From NCBI GenBank assembly GCA_921293015.1, contig OV121098.1, forward strand, positions 14,669,016 to 14,733,015: a stretch of 64,000 nt of DNA. The letters are read 5' to 3'. A program made the translations under genes and the position numbers. The stretch's first letter is position 1, and every line of letters starts with the position of its first letter. Positions 1 through 11,360 of the stretch are shown in pieces. The notes below the pieces were generated by a model, which ran no database searches, was not told where the DNA came from, and saw only the letters and a list, made by a program, of their open reading frames with translations. The DNA comes from Phorcus lineatus. Lineage: Eukaryota > Mollusca > Gastropoda > Trochida > Trochidae.

Positions 1-2
1 CA

Positions 3-1277
3 AAACTCTCCAGATCATCAGGAACAGAACCTTCTTTGCATCTGATTGTCAAACAAGAAGATGATTCTGAAACAGACAAGCTACCCATCTTGTGCAATTT
101 GACAACACTAAGAAAAGAAACAGATCTTGAAACTCAGAAAACCCCAGATGATGAAAGTTTGACAACTGAAACTTCCTATGGTTCTGAGAAATCTCAGGAA
201 TCAATTATCCATCAAAATGTGGAACCTGAATCTGAAGTATGTTTGACAACAAAGAGAGGGCGTGGCAGACCAAGAAAGAAACCACGACCAGAGGTTAGTT
301 CAACATCTCTGGAGACTGAGAACATAACAGGAGATGAATGTTTGAAGTCTGCAACTGCCTTAGGAACTGAGAATTTCAACGAATCAATCATCAATCTAAA
401 TACACATTCAGAATCTACGATAGGCTTAATAACAAAAAGAGGACGTGGGAGACCAAAAAAGAAACCACATATAGATGTATCAAGCAGTTTGACAACAACA
501 GGAGAGAACAATCTGGTGGATACAGAAACTGAAGTTTCACCCATGGTAGGTTACAATCAACAACGAGAAATACCTGTCAATTCTGAAAGAAGGTCGCGCA
601 GAAAACGCAAACAAAGGGAAATGCCTGATTTTTTCATATTCAACACAAAACCATCTGCTATAAAAGAATGCCTTGTCAATATGCCTAGAAGACCTGTAAA
701 AGGACCCTCCAAAAACAAAATTATTGAGACCATGCCAAACATCTTCTGTGAGACCTGCGGGAAAGTCTTTATGGGCGCCAAAGCTTTTGCCGAACATCAG
801 TCAACTTGCAGAGCTCAAGAGCTGGACACTCCTGGATCAAGATACTTCCCTTGTACCAAGTGTCCAAAGGTTTTCCACAATGTATCTGTGCAACATCTGC
901 ACATGTTGAGGGACCATGCTGATTCCAGGAAAACTTGTCCATTCTGTGGCAAGCCCTTTGCTTACATTTCTGCTTTGAAGAAGCATATGTTAGTCCATAC
1001 GAACAAAGAAGTCAGAAAAGCGTTGACGTCCTTGGAATCCGATGAAGTGAACGATAAGGATTCCAGATTGGTGCACGTCTTGTCAAACCTCGGAGTTGTA
1101 ACTGATATTGATGATGATGACGATGATGATGCAGTGGACAGAGAGAAAGGCTTGGAACTCTCCATAGCCTTGAACTCTGTGAGTGGAGCTGAAGTGTTAG
1201 TGTCCAAATCTTGCTCATCTGATGGTGATATTGAAACCTCAAAATTGCCTTTTCAAAGTTTAATCTCTGACTCATAG
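3..1277 (+). CDS. AT-hook / C2H2 zinc-finger protein, copy A (5' partial)
   Basis: The reading frame is open from the first bases of the window to a TAG at 1275-1277, so the N-terminus lies off the left edge; no start is assigned. About 424 residues are visible. Two AT-hook blocks (core RGRP flanked by lysines and prolines) lie near 253-295 and 437-475. Three zinc fingers follow: C-x2-C-x12-H-x3-C at about 748-810, C-x2-C-x12-H-x4-H at 853-918 and C-x2-C-x12-H-x3-H at 938-1000. An Asp run (about 1108-1131) and an acidic Ser-rich tail close the protein. AT-hooks bind the minor groove of AT-rich DNA and C2H2 fingers bind DNA or protein, so a nuclear DNA-binding role is inferred; no specific orthologue is recognised. 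Copy B at 9384-12272 is a close paralogue. Copy A has no internal stop and looks functional. It may be single-exon here, but upstream exons cannot be excluded. Confidence 0.85.
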   Translation, partial: KLSRSSGTEPSLHLIVKQEDDSETDKLPILCNLTTLRKETDLETQKTPDDESLTTETSYGSEKSQESIIHQNVEPESEVCLTTKRGRGRPRKKPRPEVSSTSLETENITGDECLKSATALGTENFNESIINLNTHSESTIGLITKRGRGRPKKKPHIDVSSSLTTTGENNLVDTETEVSPMVGYNQQREIPVNSERRSRRKRKQREMPDFFIFNTKPSAIKECLVNMPRRPVKGPSKNKIIETMPNIFCETCGKVFMGAKAFAEHQSTCRAQELDTPGSRYFPCTKCPKVFHNVSVQHLHMLRDHADSRKTCPFCGKPFAYISALKKHMLVHTNKEVRKALTSLESDEVNDKDSRLVHVLSNLGVVTDIDDDDDDDAVDREKGLELSIALNSVSGAEVLVSKSCSSDGDIETSKLPFQSLISDS

Positions 1278-2689
1278 CACTCATGAATAGCATGGTGTGA
1301 GGTCGACAAATGAAGAACTATTGGAGGTGATGGTAGGAATATAATGAAATAGGTTAAAAGGTAATTGCTGGTCAGAGAGACTTGATCACGTCACCCTTGT
1401 ATTAAGTTTTAGTCACCCAAAGATGGATTCAGCAATGTGTCATATCTATGGTGCAATCAATACATAGAAATCTCTTGAAATTTCAAATAAAATCCTACAG
1501 ACATATTATTAAGAAAATACTAATTCTTTTCTCAAAAACAATTCATATGTCAACTTTCTTAGAGCCTTGGTGTTTTATATGCATAAAAGAATTGGTAGTT
1601 CCATAAAAATATTTTAGCATCTTTTTCCATATGTGGTTTTTAAAAAGAAATCCAGAGATCATGAAATCTAGTGGTATCTTGATAAATAAAGTTGGTTTTA
1701 GACTGTCCCTCGTATGTTAAATCAATTTACCTTTATCAACAGGTTTCAGTTATTCTCTTCCCAAAAAGGTTTCTCAAAGTAGTGGAGCACTTGCTTGGCC
1801 AGAAAAACAGATTCCTGTCTGGTTGAAGTCGAAGTTTTACGATAAGCGTCAGTGCTTAAAACTGAGCATTTGGCCTGTTCCTGTAAACGTTCATACTCTT
1901 CCCTGGTGAGAGCGATAGCTCATTCACAAATTCCAAAATGAACTTCTATTCTATTACAAGCTTTTTTATGGAAGTTCCCCTATCCTCAAATTATTTGTCC
2001 ACATGAAAATTAACTTTACAGAATTATTGTTACCTGCCCTACACTTTTCTTGTATATTTTTTTTTATGAATGAGATAAAAGGACTCAATTACACTTTTCG
2101 CGTTAGCGTTCGGATTTAGATCAATGAAATACCGTCTTATAACTGCACTCACCTTCAATGCATACAAGAACAAAAAAGGGAGTCGCTGAATAATGTTAAT
2201 GATAATAAAGTATAGAGCCCAAAGTTAGTTTTGTAACAAGAATATACTAAGCATTTATATAACTTTATTTAAAAAAGTAAGCACTTGAATCCTGAAATCA
2301 TGAGTAGACAAATTTGAAAACTGAAATATTGAATTGAAATATTTTAGTATGTTTAACTTTAAGTCATTGAATATTATAAACCTGTTATTTTCATATTCAA
2401 GTCTTCTACCTCAAACAATGAATCATGAAAGAATGATAAGCTTCAGAGCCAATGGCTTCAGTACTCTAACTGGAGGTAATTATTGAGGTACGGAGTGAAG
2501 AAAACATGGCTGCATAGTGGAACTAAGTACATTAATAAAATAGTCTCTTTATTTGTATTATTTTGTTATCATGTAAATTGATCTTTTGTTACTGAATAAA
2601 ATGTTACAAATCTTAACCAAATAAATACTATGAGATTTGTCCAGTGCTTAGATTTGGCTTTGTCATCTGTTTATGTAGCTTCTGCCAGG
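1278..2689. other. 3' UTR and flank of copy A
   Basis: No coding potential is visible. The stretch parallels 12273-14990 downstream of copy B, so it is probably 3' UTR plus flanking DNA. AATAAA at 2596-2601 (in 'gaataaaatg') is a possible polyadenylation signal and is retained in copy B. The TTAA at 1402-1405 is the empty counterpart of the element inserted at 12398-12863. Confidence 0.5.
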
Positions 2690-2912
2690 GGCTCGGCAAC
2701 CTTGCCTGCAGTAGTGGACTGGTCTCCACACAGTAAGGTTTTAGTACACTGAATTTCACAGAGTCCCACCAATGGTTCGCTGGTTACAAACTTTACTACA
2801 TGTAGAAAAATTCTCTACTACAGACAAAGTCGCCGAGACCCTGGCAGGATTCAAACTTTGGACCTCTTGATCCGAAGCCGAACGTGCTAACCACTGCGCT
2901 ATCTCGCCCCCC
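2690..2912 (-). mobile_element. tRNA-derived SINE (in copy A)
   Basis: Read on the minus strand the sequence starts near 2912 with a tRNA-like head: A box TAGCGCAGTGGTTAGC, an anticodon-arm-like GGCTTCGGATC resembling tRNA-Arg(TCG), and a degenerate B box TTTGAATCC, followed by an unrelated body. The same element sits at 15000-15216, so it entered before the segmental duplication. The distal end is not defined. Confidence 0.6.
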
Positions 2913-3397
2913 TCTATCTAAGGGCTTTCCTCACTACAACCGTCTGAAAGCAGCCTTGTAGCTCACATGTTCTGACAAGTTTAATGCAGACTAAACCTAG
3001 TCATTCGCAGACCAATAGCATCATCTCATTTAAAAGGAGGATGGTGGCGATCAAGTTAAACAAATGGTTAACGGCAGTTACTTGCCCATAAGATACTTTC
3101 ACCGAAGGCTTTAACTGGAGTCTTAGTGATGCAAAGGAAAGCCCCTGATAGAAGGAGTCCGAGTCCTGTTAGAATCAATTTTAAAAAACTAACTCCTTTG
3201 TTCAGAACACAGTTGATTTTAATCAGACTTGAAGTTGAATATGCATACAACTCTTTGATAAATGATTTAATTAAATAATCCCCTGATGCTCATAAATTTC
3301 TATGTTTTAGAGCTAGTATTAATGAAAAATATACATGTTGAAATTTGTTTGTATAACTATAAGTTTTCAAACGACTACCCCCCTTATCCTATTGGCC

Positions 3398-3808
3398 GGC
3401 ATGTGTAAGCTAAAGATACGCAGCTAGGCAGGGTTTTAATACACCTAACATTTCCATTATTATGATTTTGATAGATTTTAAAACTGTTTTCTAAATTTTA
3501 GGAAAGTACAAACCGATAGTCGGATCAACGTTTTGGTTTCCATTTACGATTTGTATGTGAGAAGTCAAACTGTTTGATGACGCCATGTTTGCTAGGAATT
3601 TTGTCAGTTTACACCAATTAACATGTCAGTCTTTAGTGCGACTAATCAACATTTAAGTCCTTTTATACCTTAACAATAATTCATGATATCTTCCAAATTG
3701 ATAAAATTGTAAAGACATCAATCTATGACAAGTTATCACGCATCCTGATTTACTAGGTTAAGTTTTGTGCGAGTGCGTATCTTTACCCGACATGCATGGC
3801 TGTACTTC
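3398..3808. mobile_element. Inverted-repeat element (MITE-like)
   Basis: The ends are imperfect inverted repeats of about 40 bp. The left begins GGCATGTGTAAGC and contains TAAAGATACGCA. The right, reverse complemented, reads TGCATGTCGGG then TAAAGATACGCA. A related end occurs near 35190-35255. There is no coding capacity and no clear target duplication. Confidence 0.45.
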
Positions 3809-5910
3809 TGAAGGTTTAAGTTTGGATGAAAGTTACATAATGAGAGATTTCCAGGGCATGGCTGCAGTGAAGAACAACATTATTTAAGGCGAACTTAAAA
3901 GTTTAACTATATTCTGTAATGAGATATCTTTTTCTTTTTTTGGATCTAAGTTCCGCTATGACTAATGACTGGATATAGCAATCGATTTATCATAAATTTC
4001 CAATTAACACTCTTCCAGTGAAGTTGAGTCACACGCCTTTACTTGATTTAACAAGCGGAAAACGAAATCGACAATGAAAGCGATCTTTTACTCGATCATT
4101 CCTGTATTGTTCATGTTTTCAAAGCTTTGTCAGGCAATAAAATGTTATAGAAATTGCTCTATCATAAATGTTAACAGCACATTCAAGTCAATTATGGGGA
4201 CATCTATTTGATAATTAATACACGACTACAATATATTTCGAACTAATTAAGCAAGCTGAAAATACACTTATCGATCTACTCAACAGATGTTTGAATTCAA
4301 AGTAAATTATTTCTCATTTTGAGGAGACAGGTTGTCATCATTATAGATGATGATATCGGGGGTCCTTAAACATTAACAATGCTGAAATTTTATTTCCTGG
4401 TCCCTAGTGGGTCAAATTAGTACTCTTGGACATAAAATCTCCCCTCCCCATTATCCCTTCCCTTATAACTTTGGTATGGAGAAATGGAGGGGGGTCGTCC
4501 TTAAAGTGATGAAATATCACCCACAATTTAAGGAAAAACTCATTCCACATCGTAATGTCCTAACATTAGACAGCTTATAACTACCCCCCTATCTTGAGGT
4601 GTGTATATCATGTTTTAAACAAAAACAATAATCCTGTTAATGCAATCATATTTTATTAGTCAAACAGTATATCTGTAGGCGTAGCATAAATATTATAACT
4701 TCAATTGTTCGATATTATGATGTCTCAAGATACGTGTTACTATCATCGAGCACTGAATTAATGTTTTTTTTAATACTGGTCAACTCTGCATTTGTTACTT
4801 GTAAAAAACACATGATAGCCTATTATATATTACCATAAGCACACGTTTGCCATTGCCCATTGTATGATATTATAACTGTATTACCATGTCATAGTCAATA
4901 CATATTTTTGCCTATATTATGAAATATGGAAAAAAAACGTAAATAAAAAAAGATTATTACATCCAAAGTCTCTCTGAATTTCTTAACCCTAAGTTTTCAT
5001 TGCCAAACTGGTTGAACCAACCGTTGCAATCAAAGGTACGTAACTCTTGAAAAGGTCTAGATAGTCTCTTTTGACTTAAAACGAAATCCACTGCTGTTGG
5101 TTTTATCGCTGATAATTAAACAAAGGTGAGTAAACATTAGGGATATGAGTGACTATCAAGAATATTGTAATGTCATTTTTGATTAAACAGCATCTGTTTG
5201 CGTCATTTGTCGTATATAATGCGTTGATATTTGCAACGCCGAGTTGACTTCGAGTTTCTATAAATAAGTTGCTGAAAAAGCTTTTTTTCCGATGCTTTAA
5301 AAGTGCAATTTACTCAACTTTTGTTTGCAAAAATGCTTGATGTTGATTTAAACTGATTTCAAATTGTTACTACATTTATATAGCTTTTAGTTACAGTATA
5401 ATTGAGTGTGAATTCTAATAGTTATAAAATAATTTCGGTCGGTCCAAGATGGCCGTAATGTGTGTCATGATTTCTCGACGGCCATATTGAAACTCATCGA
5501 TGGAATAATTTAAAATTGTCAAAAATTTCTTTTGAATACAAATTGTGACAAATATTTTGAGCAGCAGATTTTTTTTATTCATTATCGAAGTTTTAACTAC
5601 CATTAAGGGTTCATATATAATTTTTGTTAAAAATCTCAGTACAGAATGTTGTATAGGCAATCTATATATAGTTATAGATCTATTTTACTCAAGTTAAGTA
5701 AGGTTTATTTTAAAAATAACCAATTAAGTAATCTTTTTCATGTAATTTTCCCAAAAATATCCTCAGTTTAAAATTATGAACAAAACTCTAGTTCTTTTAG
5801 ACAATTTTTTTTTAATCCTGTGCAAAAATCATAATGACATAACAATCACACTTTCTGAATATTCTCATCATTGTCTAGATGGAAGATGATCCCAAAAATC
5901 ATGTCCAGAC
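3809..5910. other. Non-coding AT-rich stretch
   Basis: No credible exon, RNA gene or long repeat is visible. A short inverted pair (GATGGCCGT / ACGGCCAT) occurs at about 5447-5486. The stretch could be intergenic or lie in a 5' intron of the copy B gene. Confidence 0.4.
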
Positions 5911-6110
5911 TTAAAGGGGCAAGGAGTATGTTGTTTTGGTCATTGTGTCTCATAAATGGTGTCTTTTGATCGGGAACTACTGGTTTTTAAAAATCAATAT
6001 TTGAATGCTACTCAGTTCAGTAAAGTGATAAGAAAGAGGTTCAAGTAAAGATTTGTGATCGAAAACCGGACAGTCCCAGGTGTATGCCAATGACTGAAAC
6101 ATACTTTTGA
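5911..6110 (+). mobile_element. Remnant of TTAA element, family B
   Basis: It starts at a TTAA with AAGGGGCAAGGAGTATGTT, continues with the family text around 'ataaatggtgtcttttgatcg', and contains the shared core GATCGAAAACCGGACAG at about 6058-6074. The right terminus was not found, so the outer limit is approximate. Confidence 0.5.
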
Positions 6111-6867
6111 AAAATTATTTACTGCAGACACAGCGGCAAATTTCAGTTGGTAGTGCTCAATGTCTTTAAACTAATATAGTACATGTTTACAGACACAGAA
6201 TTTTGACTTTTAAACATTTATAGGATAATTTTTCATTTACTGTTCAATAAACGTTAATAGTTGATACCATAATGTTGACATTAGGTAGGTTATTTCTTGA
6301 AATTTTGAATAAAATCTTTTTAGTCTTTGCGTCATGCAAAGGGAAAAAGATAATGGAAGTTAGTTTTAAATGATATTTTTTAAATGCTTCAGCTGTTATT
6401 AAAAATTAAGTGTTTGAATAAAGTGTTTTTGATTTTTAGAAACATTCACAATTAAAAACCTTTGTGCGTCTTTTTATGTCTGCTGAATTCTTTTGAAGAT
6501 AAATCTTTGCAATGTATGATAATTTTATGCATGGTAGCAATTCTTTGTGTTATTTTCAAGTGGTCAAACTAATCTAATAGATCACGAGAGACTAATGAGC
6601 TACAGAGTCACAGTTGAATTGTTCTATAAATAGATATAGTCTCAAACTATATAGGTATAGTCTCATATATCAATAATAACTGTAATATCTTTATTCATTA
6701 CCTAAGAGGGCAATCATCACTTTTATATAGTGATCTCAAGCCAAAAACAATGCTTTGACGTCCCAGTTCACCTTTGACGTCCAAGTTTAAAATGGGCCTA
6801 TGCCTAAGCTTGGATGTTGATTTTGATTAGTTTCTTTGATTTCTTGACTTCGGTAATAAACAGAATA

Positions 6868-7490
6868 TCATATTCGTGTCCCTGACATACTATGATATAA
6901 TGACATTCGTGCCTAATATCAGTATATACCTCGCTCGGGAAATACTAATATTAAAGAGCCACTGCGTGATTTTCATTACATATTATTTACCTTTGATATG
7001 AACCTAAATGTCATATGTGGTGATATGAAATCAAATCATCTTAACTTTTCATGTGCAAAAGACGTATATATGACAAATGCTGGTTTTCCAAGAAAATCTG
7101 AAAACAGCCTTAAAAATGCACAGAGGTGTAGATATCGCGTCCAATATACATGGATATTAATTATATAACCTGACAAACACTATCAACTCCTAACTTCCAT
7201 CCTCGCTGTTTTAGATAAGTCTCCAAAATTACGTTTGACCATGTGACGCGCGCCACTGTCCATTTTTCGATCATAATTGCGACGTTCTACCTTCATATTG
7301 TCACTGTACAAAACAAATTAGTTTTTAAATGTTTCTTTTTGGTAACAGTAGATACTTTGTGATCAAACGACACCATTGATTAAGTTTGGCATATTTGACT
7401 CCAAGAACTCGTGGAGTGGCTCTTTAAGATCTCGTGTCGTAAACATAATAATTTATGTCATGGACACTCATATAATATCCTCTATGAATT
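6868..7490. mobile_element. Family G inverted-repeat element, interrupted
   Basis: The left arm (about 6868-6930) and right arm (about 7433-7490) are inverted copies sharing TGAGTGTCCATGACATA and GACACGAGTGCCTAATATCAG-like text. Similar single ends lie at about 22316-22410 and 63695-63775. The family A element 6951-7427 sits between the arms, so it was inserted into an older element. Confidence 0.45.
6951..7427 (-). mobile_element. Family A piggyBac-like MITE, copy A1
   Basis: Terminal inverted repeats AGAGCCACTSCGTGA are flanked on both sides by TTAA, the target duplicated by piggyBac-type transposases. It is about 470 bp and non-coding, and contains the core that reads GCGCGCCACTGTCC. Relative to 12398-12863 and 27242-27713 it is reversed. 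Confidence 0.8.
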
Positions 7491-7605
7491 ACATGTAGCC
7501 TCTTGTTTTAAATAGGATAAAAAATTGACACTTTTTTTCTGTTTCAGGATAACCACACTCCAGAGTTTGTCGAGATTTGACAAAGGAGGAAGCAATCGAA
7601 ACTTG

Positions 7606-8690
7606 AGCAGCTGATATGAAGTGTATTGGATAACTGAATGGAGGATAGTTTGTTCACAGGTTTTACAAGTAAACTGGGCAACTGTAGGTGTCTATCTGAA
7701 CTTATCGGAAAACAGATCTGTTTGGATGGCGATCCAAACAAGGACAGCTGGGATGAAGTGTATTGGATATCAGAATTGAGAATAGGTCATTGACTGGTGT
7801 TACAAGTAAACTGAGCAACTCAAGGTGTTTATCTGAACTTATTGGAATACAGATCTGTTTGGATGGCGATCAAAACAAGGACAGCTGGGATGAAGTGTAT
7901 TGGATATCAGAATTGAGAATAGGTCATTGACTGGTGTTACAAGTAAACTGAGCAACTCAAGGTGTCTATCTGAACTTATTGGAATACAGATCTGTTTGGA
8001 TGGCGATCCAAACAAGGACAGCTGGGATGAAGTGTATTGGATATCAGAATTGAGAATAGGTCATTGACTGGTGTTACAAGTTAACTGGGCAACTCAAGGT
8101 GTCTATCTGAACTTATTGGAATACAGATCTGTTTGGATGGCGATCAAAACAAGGACAGCTGGGATGAAGTGTATTGGATATCAGAATTGAGAATAGGTCA
8201 TTGACTGGTGTTACAAGTAAACTGAGCAACTCAAGGTGTCTATCTGAACTTATTGGAATACAGATCTGTTTGGATGGCGATCCAAACAAGGACAGCTGGG
8301 ATGAAGTGTATTGGATATCAGAATTGAGAATAGGTCATTGACTGGTGTTACAAGTAAACTGAGCAACTCAAGGTGTCTATCTGAACTTATTGGAATACAG
8401 ATCTGTTTGGATGGCGATCCAAACAAGGACAGCTGGGATGAAGTGTATTGGATATCAGAATTGAGAATAGGTCATTGACTGGTGTTACAAGTAAACTGAG
8501 CAACTCAAGGTGTCTATCTGAACTTATTGGAATACAGATCTGTTTGGATGGCGATCCAAACAAGGACAGCTGGGATGAAGTGTATTGGATATCAGAATTG
8601 AGAATAGGTCATTGACTGGTGTTACAAGTTAACTGGGCAACTCAAGGTGTCTATCTGAACTTAATGGAATACAGATCTGTTTGGATGTCA
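7606..8690 (+). repeat. 137-bp tandem array, about eight units
   Basis: Units begin with 'gacagctgggatgaagtgta' at 7743, 7880, 8017, 8154, 8291, 8428 and 8565, an exact 137-bp step, with a degenerate first unit near 7606. Units are almost identical and carry a few shared variants ('gatccaaac' against 'gatcaaaac', 'aagtaaactgag' against 'aagttaactggg'), which implies recent amplification in blocks. No long open frame runs through the units. Confidence 0.93.
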
Positions 8691-8869
8691 CATGAATTCT
8701 TGGTCTCAGTTTGAAAAACTTGAATGAACCAAACAAGGACTTTTCAATGACTCTGTGATGACGGTAATAGTTCTATTCTGACTTTCTGTGATGTGATTGA
8801 TTGACTGACCAAGTCTTTCAGAAACTCAGTATTTTCGTTAAGTGGTTAATGAAAAACCTATTTTATTCA

Positions 8870-9345
8870 GAGGTCAAACCAGGGATGCCATCTGAGTAAA
8901 TGTCATCAAGGTGCCAAAAAAACAATGAAGGAATCTTTCACCCTGATGAACCTGTTAGATGGTTTATGAAAAACATTTTATTTATAGGTCCAGCAAAAGA
9001 TGCAATCTGTGTAAATGTCATCAAGGTTGCAAAATAGCCCAAAAAGACAATGAAGGCATCTTCAACCATATGACCTTGACTCTGTCACATCATCAATGGA
9101 TTTGATAACATTGAACATTGAAAAATCCAGAGGAAAAAGTCATTAAGATTTCAGTCAGCAAAATCAGTAATAGAGAACTCTCTGGTCTTGTGATCTTATC
9201 TTTTAATTTATTAAGTTGAAAAATCCTGAGGAAAAAATAAAAAAGTGTCTTTATGATTTCAGTCAGCAATATCAATGAACTCCCTGGTCTCGTGATCTTA
9301 TCTTTCAATTTTGTGAAGTTTAAAAATCCTGAGGAAAAAATCTGT
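8870..9345 (+). repeat. Short direct repeats before the copy B start
   Basis: There are two copies of a roughly 125-bp unit (8872 and 8985, sharing 'aaatgtcatcaaggt') and about 2.5 copies of a roughly 100-bp unit (9115-9345, sharing 'atcctgaggaaaaa' and 'gtgatcttatctttnaat'). Together with the 137-bp array they make the presumed leader almost entirely repetitive. Confidence 0.7.
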
Positions 9346-9383
9346 TGACTTGACATTGAGATAAATAAAAAGCAGAATCAAAG

Positions 9384-11360
9384 ATGGAGTCTGTAGACTT
9401 TGTTGTGAAACAGGAACCAAGAAGTGATGTGGACGATGATTTGATATCAGATCATCAAAGCAGTGATGACGGTACCAAAAACCAACAAGTGGGTCATCAA
9501 GCTTTTGATGCTTCTGGTCCGTCTCATTCTGGTCAAGATGCTCTTGGTGGTGCAGAGGAAGCAGATTCCTTAGAAAATATAGAGTACGCTTTGGAGAAGG
9601 AAATGTGCACAGTTGATGGAGAAAAGTTTACAGTTGTGGAAGCTTCATGTTCTGAAGATGATGATGAAGATATGAATGAAGATGAAGATGTGAATGAAGA
9701 CGGTGATGAGCGTTACGATTTCATCGAAAACATTCATTTGGAAGATGAACACAATGTTCATGATGATTGGAATGATTCTACAAGAGGTAGTCAAATTGGA
9801 CACATCGATAATGTGAAAGGTTCTGTGAAGTATGGTAGGAACAGTCCTTCGTCATCAAATGGGATTGATGATTTTGAGATTGATTTTAAAATCAAGGAAG
9901 AGAAGTTAGATTCAGGGTATGAAGGTCATTTATATGAGGAAATGCCTGTCTCTGAAGGTATAGAAGATACTTCAGGAACTCAAGAAACTTCTAGAAGAAG
10001 CAGGATGTTTGAAACTGCAAGAGGACATCAATGTCATGATGATGACATCCCTATTCAGAAAGACTTTCCTGGATTAACCCATGACAATGTCAACGTTTTC
10101 AAAAACAAATATTCTGACATGGAGGATCCTCTCAGTGATGAAGAATCTGATGAAGAATGGCGGTATGGTAGGAAGAAGTTCCTTTACTCAGACAATGTAG
10201 CGTTGCATATTGAGCAGGCAGGATCTAAACATACAAACGGGAGTTCAAGCAAGGGGAGAATCACAAGAAAAGTAAAGGCTGAAAATGGAAGCAGGAAGAA
10301 AAAAGCTTCTGCAGGGAAAGAAGAAGAGCAGTTGGATGATGTTCAGGTCTATATAGATAATGCTTGGGAGGACCTGAAGAGAGATAACCCTGAATACAGC
10401 AATATCAAAGGAGTCATCGTAAAGAGAGACAGGAATGAACACATTATGATCGCCCAGTATGCCATCATTGATCGTGAAAAGAAGGAAATGGTTGGGATAA
10501 AGTCTGTAAACCCAAAGCAGTGTCATATCTGTGGGATGGAATTTGAGTACGAGTTCCACCAGAAGTTCCATGTGCAACAAGTCCATCCAGACACTTTGAA
10601 GGATGACAAACGCACAGCTGAAGTCAAGAAGAAGTATGATGCTCGGTACAACAAAAAATGTTTCATATGCCAATCGACAGCGTTCTGTCATCCCTATTAT
10701 CTGAGCTGCCATATGCAAATGGCACACCCAGAGAATTTGATCGACATCAGAATGATCAAGGAACTGACTGCGGAAGATCCTGGAGCTGTAACTGTGTCAA
10801 AGAAGAAGTGCCCAGTTTGTGCAGAGACCTTCATATTTGCCTTCCAGTTCAAGTACCACATTCAGAAATCTCATGCAGAGGTTCTTGTAGAGGATAAGAG
10901 AGCAATGCCATGGGACCTGCCGGAGTGTTTCATTGAAGATCGGGAAGAGGATGGTGAGATTAATGACTCTGAAGTATGTTTGGCAATAAAGAGAGGGCGT
11001 GGCAGACCAAGAAAGAAACCACGACCAGAGGATGAGATTAATGACTCTGAAGTATGTTTGGCAACAAAGAGAGGGCGTGGCAGACCAAGAAAGAAACCAC
11101 GACCAGAGGATGATGAGATTAATGACTCTGAAGTATGTTTGGCAACAAAGAGAGGGCGTGGCAGACCAAGAAAGAAACCACGACCAGAGGATGATGAGAT
11201 TAATGACTCTGAAGTATGTTTGGCAACAAAGAGAGGGCGTGGCAGACCAAGAAAGAAACCACGACCAGAGGTTAGTTCAACATCTCTGCAGATTGAGAAC
11301 ATAACAGGAAATGAAAGGTTGAAGTCTGCTACTGCCTTAGGAACTGAGAATTCCAACTAA
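9384..11360 (+). CDS. AT-hook / C2H2 zinc-finger protein, copy B (truncated by TAA)
   Basis: The 658-aa frame starts at an ATG with A at -3 and G at +4. Residues 1-370 are acidic and low-complexity, with Asp/Glu clusters and VKQE/IKEE motifs resembling sumoylation sites. Three C2H2 fingers follow: C380-C383-H396-H401, C426-C429-H443-H448 and C476-C479-H492-H497. Four AT-hook blocks then begin at residues 536, 562, 589 and 616. The frame ends at TAA 11358-11360 exactly where copy A reads GAA (Glu). Beyond the stop the same frame stays open for another 303 codons with a fifth AT-hook and three more fingers. The ancestral protein therefore had six fingers and about 960 residues. A truncated nuclear protein keeping the first three fingers and the AT-hooks is possible. 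It could also be a pseudogene in progress, a strain polymorphism, or an assembly error. Confidence 0.85.
   Translation: MESVDFVVKQEPRSDVDDDLISDHQSSDDGTKNQQVGHQAFDASGPSHSGQDALGGAEEADSLENIEYALEKEMCTVDGEKFTVVEASCSEDDDEDMNEDEDVNEDGDERYDFIENIHLEDEHNVHDDWNDSTRGSQIGHIDNVKGSVKYGRNSPSSSNGIDDFEIDFKIKEEKLDSGYEGHLYEEMPVSEGIEDTSGTQETSRRSRMFETARGHQCHDDDIPIQKDFPGLTHDNVNVFKNKYSDMEDPLSDEESDEEWRYGRKKFLYSDNVALHIEQAGSKHTNGSSSKGRITRKVKAENGSRKKKASAGKEEEQLDDVQVYIDNAWEDLKRDNPEYSNIKGVIVKRDRNEHIMIAQYAIIDREKKEMVGIKSVNPKQCHICGMEFEYEFHQKFHVQQVHPDTLKDDKRTAEVKKKYDARYNKKCFICQSTAFCHPYYLSCHMQMAHPENLIDIRMIKELTAEDPGAVTVSKKKCPVCAETFIFAFQFKYHIQKSHAEVLVEDKRAMPWDLPECFIEDREEDGEINDSEVCLAIKRGRGRPRKKPRPEDEINDSEVCLATKRGRGRPRKKPRPEDDEINDSEVCLATKRGRGRPRKKPRPEDDEINDSEVCLATKRGRGRPRKKPRPEVSSTSLQIENITGNERLKSATALGTENSN
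10953..11270 (+). repeat. In-frame AT-hook minisatellite (4 units)
   Basis: Four tandem units of 78, 81 and 81 bp spacing each encode a short acidic linker (NDSEVCLA) and a basic KRGRGRPRKKPRP block. They are nearly identical at the DNA level, so the expansion is recent. Copy A has one matching block plus an older diverged one. The unit length is a multiple of three, which keeps the frame open. Confidence 0.93.

Larger units (their letters stand above)
228..3316 (+). repeat. Segmental duplication, copy A
   Basis: From about 228 (the AT-hook codons) to about 3316 ('gttttagagctagt') this segment matches 11209-15624 in the same orientation: finger exon, 3' UTR, flanking DNA and a SINE. Copy A is about 1.3 kb shorter because copy B has extra segments near 12398-12863, 13590-13970 and 14090-14515. 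The match ends sharply at the downstream side. Upstream, 1-227 does not match copy B directly. Confidence 0.85.
7549..9383 (+). other. Probable 5' leader exon of copy B gene
   Basis: A strong 3' splice signal (pyrimidine-rich 'tttttttctgtttcag') ends at 7548, and no clear donor is seen between it and the ATG at 9384. The interval is best read as the leader part of the coding exon. It is repeat-rich: a 137-bp array at 7606-8690 and shorter direct repeats at 8870-9345. It has many upstream ATGs, which would lower translation if it were wholly in the mRNA. Transcript data would settle it. Confidence 0.4.

Noticed and set aside
7606-8690. Array of regular repeats considered as a CRISPR
   Set aside because: Units are directly abutting 137-bp copies with no unique spacers, in an animal genome; it is a minisatellite.
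10245-10727. 160-aa minus-strand frame opposite the copy B fingers
   Set aside because: It lies wholly opposite conserved C2H2 codons; the plus strand carries the cysteine and histidine pattern.
10871-11356. Long minus-strand open frame (about 160 aa) opposite the AT-hook repeats
   Set aside because: It is a shadow of the repetitive plus-strand coding sequence and has no domain of its own.
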